From contig CAJUOY010000006.1 in NCBI GenBank assembly GCA_910588645.1, positions 75,143 through 88,205 on the forward strand: a DNA stretch of 13,063 nt, read 5' to 3'. Shown here in pieces: positions 8,308-13,063 of the stretch. The notes beneath the pieces are model-generated. The model ran no database searches, had not been told where the DNA came from, and was given only the letters and a program-made list of their open reading frames with translations. The translations under genes were made by a program, and so were the position numbers. This stretch comes from an uncultured Christensenellaceae bacterium (GTDB taxonomy: Bacteria; Bacillota; Clostridia; Christensenellales; Borkfalkiaceae). Each line of letters opens with the position of its first letter. The stretch's first letter is position 1.

Positions 8308-8329
8308 AAAAAATCCGCGCTTTTGCGCG
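8308..8329 (-). promoter_or_regulatory. GC hairpin plus T6 abutting the rqcP start codon (possible attenuator)
   Basis: On the minus strand a CGCGC/GCGCG 5-bp stem with an AAAA loop (8316-8329) is followed by GA and six T residues running directly into the ATG of rqcP. The shape is that of a short intrinsic terminator, yet it sits between the promoter and the first gene of the operon. It also occupies the place of a Shine-Dalgarno sequence. The stem is short, so termination would be partial at most. Confidence 0.5.
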
Positions 8330-8365
8330 CCGTAAAAAAATATTTCCGAAAGGGCTTGAAAAAGA

Positions 8366-8394
8366 TTGACATATTGATTTGAATGTAATACAAT
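8366..8394 (+). promoter_or_regulatory. Consensus sigma-A promoter for rpoBC
   Basis: A perfect TTGACA (8366-8371), 17-base spacer and TACAAT (8389-8394), preceded by the A-rich stretch GAAAAAGA that could act as an UP element. Predicted start near 8401, giving a ~260-base untranslated leader before the rpoB ATG. It is the best promoter in the window and fits a highly expressed RNA polymerase operon. Confidence 0.85.
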
Positions 8395-8421
8395 AACATA
8401 CTGTATTAAAATGCTGTTTTT

Positions 8422-8433
8422 TACGCAAAATCG
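8422..8433 (+). repeat. Direct repeat copy 1 in rpoB leader
   Basis: TACGCAAAATCG, identical to 8601-8612. This copy can pair with the downstream CTGATTTGCG (8479-8488) and, as an alternative, with CGATTGTTTGCG (8576-8587). Confidence 0.6.
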
Positions 8434-8509
8434 GTTTTTTTTACCTTAAAAATCGACTTAAACCGCATAAAAACAGGCTGATTTGCGCCAAATTCCTTTC
8501 AATATTTAA

Positions 8510-8538
8510 AGTATAATACTTAATCTGCGAATTGTAAA
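8510..8538 (-). promoter_or_regulatory. Probable promoter of the rqcP-ispDF-radA operon
   Basis: On the minus strand TTTACA (8538-8533), a 17-base spacer and TATACT (8515-8510), five of six matches in each hexamer. Predicted start near 8503, giving a ~195-base leader to rqcP. It points towards the rpoB promoter at 8366-8394 and lies downstream of it, so the two transcripts would overlap. The -10 is part of the palindrome AGTATAATACT (8510-8520), which also shows TATAAT on the plus strand without a matching -35. Confidence 0.6.
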
Positions 8539-8600
8539 GGAGCTGGCGAAAAATATTTTAAAATTTTGTAACATTCGATTGTTTGCGGTGAAAAGATATA

Positions 8601-8612
8601 TACGCAAAATCG
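8601..8612 (+). repeat. Direct repeat copy 2 in rpoB leader
   Basis: TACGCAAAATCG, identical to 8422-8433 and 179 bases downstream of it. This copy forms the 3' arm of the 8576-8612 hairpin. Confidence 0.6.
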
Positions 8613-8645
8613 CCGAAATGTGAAAATATCACGGCGAAAAGCCAC

Positions 8646-8652
8646 AAAGGAG
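8646..8652 (+). promoter_or_regulatory. Ribosome binding site that sets the rpoB start
   Basis: AAAGGAG with nine bases to the ATG at 8662. The in-frame GTG at 8620 has no such site, lies inside a leader hairpin and would add 14 residues not found in RpoB of relatives, so 8662 is the start. Confidence 0.88.
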
Positions 8653-8661
8653 TTCGTTTTA

Positions 8662-11600
8662 ATGAATTTACCGGTTCACAAGTATGGCAAAACGGAAAGA
8701 AGAAAATTCGGTAAAATAAACGAAGTTATAGAGATCCCCGACCTCGTGGAAATCCAGAAGTCGAGCTATAACGCGTTTATGCAGGAGGGCATTGCGGAAG
8801 TCTTCGAAGACTTTATGCCCATAACCGACTATTCCGATCACTATGAGCTTTATTTCCTCGAACACTGGTTCGACGAAAAGCCCAAGTACAGCGAGCAGGA
8901 GTGCAGGAACCGCGACGCAACGTACGCCCTTCCCATGCACGTCAAAATAAGGCTCATCAACAAGGTCAAGGACGAAGTTATCGACCAGCGCGTATTTATG
9001 GGCGAATTCCCGCTTATGACCGATTCGGGATCGTTTATCATAAACGGCGCAGAGCGCGTTATCGTATCGCAGTTGGTGCGTTCGCCCGGATCTTACAACG
9101 CGTCGTCGAGGGATAAGACCGGTAAGGAGATTTACGATACTACCGTTATTCCCAACCGCGGAGCGTGGCTTGAATTCAAGCAGGACGCCCAGGGCGTTCT
9201 TTGGGTACACGTCGACAGAAAGCGTAAAATCTGCGCGACGGTTCTGTTGCGTGCGCTCGGTTTCGGATCGGACAGATCTCTTCTCGATCTCTTCGCGAAC
9301 GAGCCGATGATCGAAACGACCATTGCAAAGGATACCACTAAGTCTGAGTCGGACGGACTTATCGAGCTTTACAGGAGACTGCGCCCCGGCGAAGTTCCCA
9401 CCGAAGCTTCCGTTCGTCTGCATTTGAACAATCTGTTCTTCGATCCCCGCCGTTACGACGTGGTTAAAGTCGGCAGATATAAGTTCAACAAAAAACTCAA
9501 TCTTGCGTACAGACTTCCCGGCTGCAAGCTTGCGGAAGATATAATAAATCCCGAAACGGGCGAAATAATCGCGCACGGCGGAGATATCGTTACCGAAGCT
9601 CAGGCATTCGAGATGCAGAACTGCGGCATTAACGAAGTATTCGTTTTAGTATCCGATCCCGCAAAGGGCGAAATGAAACACAAGATAATCGCAAACAACA
9701 CCTGTGCTTTCTCTGCCGTTTCGGACAAGCCTCACAAAAAGTTCGGACTTCTTCCCACGATTTATCTTCCCAACTTCAAGTTTATGCAAAAGCTTGCTGC
9801 GGAATGCGAAAATGCAAAGGACGAGGAAGTCGCGGAAAAATATATCGACGAGATCAACGCGATTTTCTACACGGCGGAAACGCCCGAAACCGAGGACGAA
9901 AAGCCCGAGGATAAGAAGAACAGAGAAAAACGCCGTGAATCCCGCATAAAGTTCGTTGCGGCCTGCAAGAGGTTCAACGAACTGCTCAATTCCGATAAAG
10001 AGCTTGACGAAGATGACAAGAAGACTATCAAGCCCGTTATCGAAAAACTCAACCATAAGCACATAACGGTAGACGATATCGTTGCGGCTATATCTTCCAA
10101 CCTGGATTTGCAGTACGGCATAGGTACTATCGACAATATCGACCACCTCGGCAACCGCCGCGTGCGTTCTGTTGGCGAGCTTCTTCAAAACCAGCTCCGC
10201 ATCGGTATTGCGAGATTGGAAAAGCTCATTAAAGAGCGTATGGCTACTCAGGACGCAATGGAGGTTGAACCTTCTTCGCTTGTAAACGTTCGTCCCGTAA
10301 CCGCTGTTATAAGGGAGTTCTTCGGTTCTTCCCAGCTTTCGCAGTTTATGGATCAGACGAACCCCGCGGCAGAACTCACGCATAAGCGTAAGCTTTCCGC
10401 GCTCGGCCCCGGCGGTCTTAACCGTGAAAGAGCGACCTTCGACGTCCGCGACGTTCACCACTCGCACTACGGCAGACTCTGCCCTATAGAGACTCCCGAA
10501 GGTCAGAATATAGGTCTTATCTCCTCGCTTGCGACGTTCTCAAAAGTAAACGAGTACGGATTTATAATGAGCCCTTACAGAAAGGTCGAGCATTCGTTCG
10601 ACGCAGAGGGCAAAGTTACCGACACGTGGGTATCCGACGAAGTCAGCTACCTCACCGCGGACGAAGAGGACAGATACATCGTTGCACAGGCAAACGAACC
10701 GCTCGACGAGAACAGCCGCTTCATCAATACCCATATCGGTTGCCGCCATCAGGATTTGATAACCCAGTACGGCCCCGAGAGAATGGACTATATGGACGTT
10801 TCGCCCAAACAGCTTGTTTCGGTTGCAACGGCGCTCATTCCTTTCCTTGAAAACGACGATACCAACCGCGCGCTGATGGGTTCCAACATGCAGCGTCAGG
10901 CAGTTCCCCTTATGAAGACGGAAAGCGCGATTGTCGCAACCGGTATCGAGCACGCCATTGCACGCGACAGCGGCGTTATGGTTCGTGCAAAGCACGCCGG
11001 CGTTGCGGTTGGCGTCGCTTCCAATCTAATTAAAATACAGGAGGATAACGGCCTTATAGCCGAATATCCTTTAAAGAAATTCCAGCGTTCCAACCAGGGT
11101 ACCTGCCTCAACCAGCGTCCGCTCATTTGCACGGGCGACAGAGTAGAGGAGGGTGAAATTATCGCAGACGGTCCCGCAACCAATAACGGAGAACTCGCGC
11201 TCGGTAAAAATATCCTTATAGGTTATATGGAATGGGAAGGCTACAACTACGAGGACGCTATCCTGATTTCGGAAAAGCTCGTTCAGGACGACGTGTTCAC
11301 TTCCATTCATATCGAGGAGCATGAGACCGAAGCCCGCGATACCAAGCTCGGCGCCGAGGAAATCACGAGGGATATTCCCAACGTTTCCGAGGACGCGCTC
11401 AAAGATTTGGACGCGGACGGTATAATCCGCGTGGGTGCGGAAGTTCAGCCCGGAGATATTCTTGTAGGTAAGGTTACCCCCAAGGGCGAAACGGAGCTCA
11501 CTCCCGAAGAGAGACTTCTCCGCGCGATTTTCGGCGAAAAGTCGAGAGAAGTCAGGGATACTTCCCTCAAAGTTCCTCACGGAGAGGGCGGTATAGTAGT

Positions 11601-12741
11601 AGACGTAAAGATCTTCACCCGCGAGAACAAGGACGAATTGTCGCCCGGCGTATCCAAACTGGTACGCGTGTACATCGCGCAGAAGCGTAAGATACAGATA
11701 GGCGACAAGATGGCGGGACGTCACGGTAATAAGGGCGTTATTTCCCGCGTGCTTCCTCAGGCGGATATGCCCTTCCTTGCGGACGGTACTCCCCTGCAGA
11801 TAGTACTGAACCCCCTCGGCGTTCCTTCGCGTATGAATATCGGACAGGTGCTCGAAGTGCATCTCGGTCTCGTTTGCAAACAGCTCGGCTGGAAGATTGC
11901 AACGCCAGTATTCGACGGCGCGACCGAGAGCGATATCAAACACCTGTTCCAGGAAAATAACCTGCTCAACCCCGAAGGCAAGGTCGACGGTAAAATTCAG
12001 GTATACGACGGAAGAACGGGCGAACCTTTCGAGAACAGAGTAACTGTCGGCGTACAGTATATGATCAAGCTCAACCACCTGGTTGACGATAAGATACACG
12101 CGCGTTCGATTGGTCCTTACAGCCTTGTAACGCAGCAGCCCCTCGGCGGTAAAGCGCAGTTCGGCGGACAGCGTTTCGGAGAAATGGAAGTTTGGGCTTT
12201 GGAAGCTTACGGCGCGGCTCATATACTTCAGGAAATACTTACGGTCAAGTCGGACGATATCGTAGGCCGTGTTAAGACTTACGAGAGCATCGTTAAGGGC
12301 AACAACATTTCCGAACCGGGTATACCCGAAGCGTTCAAAGTGCTTTTAAAAGAGCTTCAATCGCTTGCGCTCGACATCAAGGTGCTTACCGAAAACGGCG
12401 AAGAACTCATTATCCGCGAACTTGACGACGACGATGACGTCATTCCTTCCGCAAAGGCGCGCGAGGCTCAGGAACTTGACGATGCGATTCCCGTTACCGA
12501 ATTCGATATTACCGAAGACGGCGGCGCAGAGGAAGAAGTCGACATCGGGCCTATTTCGATCTTCGATAACGACGAGGACGACTTTGCCAGCAAGGAACTC
12601 TTCGAAGACGGAGATGACGACGACTTCGGCGACGATGACGATCTCGGCGATAAGTTCACTTTGTTCGACGAGACGGACGACGGCGAAGAAGAGGATGACG
12701 GTTCTTTGGATCTGTTCGGCGACGACGGGGACGAGGAATAA
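8662..12741 (+). CDS. rpoB: DNA-directed RNA polymerase subunit beta
   Basis: RpoB forms the catalytic cleft of RNA polymerase with RpoC. The product is 1359 residues from the ATG at 8662, longer than the ~1190 of B. subtilis. The N-terminus (HKYGKTERRKFGKINEVIEIPDLVEIQ) aligns with Firmicutes RpoB. Key blocks: the rifampicin pocket GSSQLSQFMDQTNP (555-568) and THKRKLSAL (573-581), where Lys577 replaces the usual second Arg (E. coli Arg529); the GDKMAGRHGNKG active-site region (1014-1025) with catalytic-site lysines 1016 and 1024; and the C-terminal SLVTQQPLGGKAQFGGQRFGEMEVWALEAYG block from 1154. Extra length comes from a charged helical insertion (~374-455) ahead of the ITVDDIVAAIS element and from an acidic tail (1254-1359; 49 Asp/Glu, 4 Lys/Arg). 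It is transcribed from its own promoter with rpoC, and rplJ-rplL, the usual upstream neighbours, are absent. Confidence 0.98.
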   Translation: MNLPVHKYGKTERRKFGKINEVIEIPDLVEIQKSSYNAFMQEGIAEVFEDFMPITDYSDHYELYFLEHWFDEKPKYSEQECRNRDATYALPMHVKIRLINKVKDEVIDQRVFMGEFPLMTDSGSFIINGAERVIVSQLVRSPGSYNASSRDKTGKEIYDTTVIPNRGAWLEFKQDAQGVLWVHVDRKRKICATVLLRALGFGSDRSLLDLFANEPMIETTIAKDTTKSESDGLIELYRRLRPGEVPTEASVRLHLNNLFFDPRRYDVVKVGRYKFNKKLNLAYRLPGCKLAEDIINPETGEIIAHGGDIVTEAQAFEMQNCGINEVFVLVSDPAKGEMKHKIIANNTCAFSAVSDKPHKKFGLLPTIYLPNFKFMQKLAAECENAKDEEVAEKYIDEINAIFYTAETPETEDEKPEDKKNREKRRESRIKFVAACKRFNELLNSDKELDEDDKKTIKPVIEKLNHKHITVDDIVAAISSNLDLQYGIGTIDNIDHLGNRRVRSVGELLQNQLRIGIARLEKLIKERMATQDAMEVEPSSLVNVRPVTAVIREFFGSSQLSQFMDQTNPAAELTHKRKLSALGPGGLNRERATFDVRDVHHSHYGRLCPIETPEGQNIGLISSLATFSKVNEYGFIMSPYRKVEHSFDAEGKVTDTWVSDEVSYLTADEEDRYIVAQANEPLDENSRFINTHIGCRHQDLITQYGPERMDYMDVSPKQLVSVATALIPFLENDDTNRALMGSNMQRQAVPLMKTESAIVATGIEHAIARDSGVMVRAKHAGVAVGVASNLIKIQEDNGLIAEYPLKKFQRSNQGTCLNQRPLICTGDRVEEGEIIADGPATNNGELALGKNILIGYMEWEGYNYEDAILISEKLVQDDVFTSIHIEEHETEARDTKLGAEEITRDIPNVSEDALKDLDADGIIRVGAEVQPGDILVGKVTPKGETELTPEERLLRAIFGEKSREVRDTSLKVPHGEGGIVVDVKIFTRENKDELSPGVSKLVRVYIAQKRKIQIGDKMAGRHGNKGVISRVLPQADMPFLADGTPLQIVLNPLGVPSRMNIGQVLEVHLGLVCKQLGWKIATPVFDGATESDIKHLFQENNLLNPEGKVDGKIQVYDGRTGEPFENRVTVGVQYMIKLNHLVDDKIHARSIGPYSLVTQQPLGGKAQFGGQRFGEMEVWALEAYGAAHILQEILTVKSDDIVGRVKTYESIVKGNNISEPGIPEAFKVLLKELQSLALDIKVLTENGEELIIRELDDDDDVIPSAKAREAQELDDAIPVTEFDITEDGGAEEEVDIGPISIFDNDEDDFASKELFEDGDDDDFGDDDDLGDKFTLFDETDDGEEEDDGSLDLFGDDGDEE

Positions 12742-12747
12742 GGGAGG
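12742..12747 (+). promoter_or_regulatory. Ribosome binding site of rpoC
   Basis: GGGAGG directly after the rpoB stop codon, six bases before the rpoC ATG. The 12-base rpoB-rpoC gap has room for no promoter or terminator, so the two are co-transcribed. Confidence 0.85.
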
Positions 12748-12753
12748 TCAGAG

Positions 12754-13063
12754 ATGTTTGAATTAAACGATTTCAATTCGATTAAAATTAGCGTAGCTTC
12801 CCCCGAAAAAATAAGGGAACTTTCCAAGGGCGAAGTAACAAAGCCCGAAACTATAAATTACAGAACTCAGAAGCCCGAAAAGGACGGACTTTTCTGCGAG
12901 CGTATTTTCGGACCGATGAAGGACTGGGAGTGCCATTGCGGAAAATATAAACGTATCCGTTACAAGGGTATCACCTGCGAAAAGTGCGGAGTTGAAGTAA
13001 CCCGCGCAAAAGTAAGGCGCGAAAGAATGGGACATATCGAGCTTGCCGCTCCCGTATCCCATA
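12754..13063 (+). CDS. rpoC: DNA-directed RNA polymerase subunit beta' (N-terminal part, cut by window edge)
   Basis: The frame is open to the right edge with 103 complete codons. The protein begins MFELNDFNSIKISVASPEKI, as RpoC does, continues with the conserved ETINYRTQKPEKDGLFCERIFGP block (32-54), and carries the N-terminal zinc-binding site Cys60, Cys62, Cys75, Cys78 followed by GVEVTRAKVRRERMGHIELA. RpoC holds the catalytic magnesium site, but that NADFDGD motif lies beyond the window. Confidence 0.97.
   Translation, partial: MFELNDFNSIKISVASPEKIRELSKGEVTKPETINYRTQKPEKDGLFCERIFGPMKDWECHCGKYKRIRYKGITCEKCGVEVTRAKVRRERMGHIELAAPVSH

Larger units (their letters stand above)
8401..8661 (+). 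promoter_or_regulatory. Long structured 5' leader of rpoB mRNA
   Basis: No gene is seen here. The leader can form several hairpins: 8424-8434 with 8479-8488 (10 pairs, one bulged A); 8576-8587 with 8603-8612 (10 pairs, two-base bulge); and 8611-8636, where CGCC pairs GGCG and GTGA pairs TCAC with a five-base bulge, ending ten bases before the rpoB Shine-Dalgarno. The last two share bases 8611-8612 and so compete at the edge. A Shine-Dalgarno-like AAAGGAG at 8536-8542 has no usable start codon after it. No match to a known riboswitch class or to the L10 leader was recognised by eye. Confidence 0.45.

Noticed and set aside
8435..8442. T8 run in the rpoB leader as an intrinsic attenuator
   Set aside because: There is no stable GC-rich hairpin directly upstream of it, so it does not fit a terminator.
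8512..8517. Second plus-strand promoter (TATAAT) for rpoB
   Set aside because: No acceptable -35 at 16-19 bases; the TATAAT is explained as part of a palindrome containing the minus-strand -10.
8620..8661. GTG at 8620 as the rpoB start
   Set aside because: No Shine-Dalgarno, it lies within a leader hairpin, and the 14 added residues are foreign to RpoB; the ATG at 8662 has AAAGGAG and family-like N-terminal alignment.
8668..12222. Long open frames on the minus strand opposite rpoB (up to 383 codons)
   Set aside because: They are mirror frames of a strongly codon-biased, highly conserved gene. Their translations are rich in Arg/Val and match no family, and they have no ribosome sites.
1..13063. 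Mobile elements, CRISPR, tRNA, rRNA or defence genes
   Set aside because: No transposase, integrase, spaced short repeats, tRNA-like ends or known defence domains were seen on either strand.

Overview
The window looks like a chromosomal segment of a Bacillota genome, most likely an uncultured gut-type Clostridia lineage (possibly near Christensenellales). This is inferred from the protein style: RpoB, RqcP and RadA most resemble Firmicutes versions, the Shine-Dalgarno sites are strong AGGAG types, sigma-A-like promoters are present, and a giant surface-type protein carries InlB-like B-repeats. No 16S rRNA or taxonomic marker search was possible. There is no mobile element, CRISPR array, tRNA or rRNA in view, and I found no defence or biosynthetic system that is clearly new.

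Layout: (1) 3-4634 (+) is the 3' part of a giant, repeat-built, probably secreted or surface protein, cut by the left edge and closed by a strong intrinsic terminator. (2) 4695-5520 (+) is a monocistronic sugar-1-phosphate transferase with its own extended -10 promoter. It ends in a bidirectional terminator shared with the next, convergent operon. (3) 8307-5559 (-) is a tightly packed three-gene operon, rqcP (ribosome quality control), ispDF (bifunctional isoprenoid enzyme) and radA (recombination helicase), with 6 nt and -8 nt junctions. (4) 8308-8661 is a divergent intergenic region. It holds a consensus promoter towards rpoB, a good promoter towards rqcP placed face-to-face with it, a long rpoB leader with repeated complementary arms, and a terminator-like hairpin abutting the rqcP start codon. 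(5) 8662-13063 (+) is rpoB and the beginning of rpoC (cut by the right edge), the RNA polymerase beta and beta' subunits.

How it works together: the right half is core information processing (transcription, ribosome rescue, DNA repair) plus MEP isoprenoid synthesis. Isoprenoids feed undecaprenyl phosphate, the lipid on which the sugar transferase in the left half loads the first sugar. That link is metabolic only; the genes are not co-transcribed.

Points of most interest: the rpoB-rqcP intergenic control region (head-on promoters, alternative hairpins, no rplJ-rplL in front of rpoB); the 106-residue acidic RpoB tail with four repeated hydrophobic-Phe motifs; a Lys at the RpoB position equivalent to E. 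coli Arg529 in the rifampicin pocket; and the modular architecture of the giant protein.
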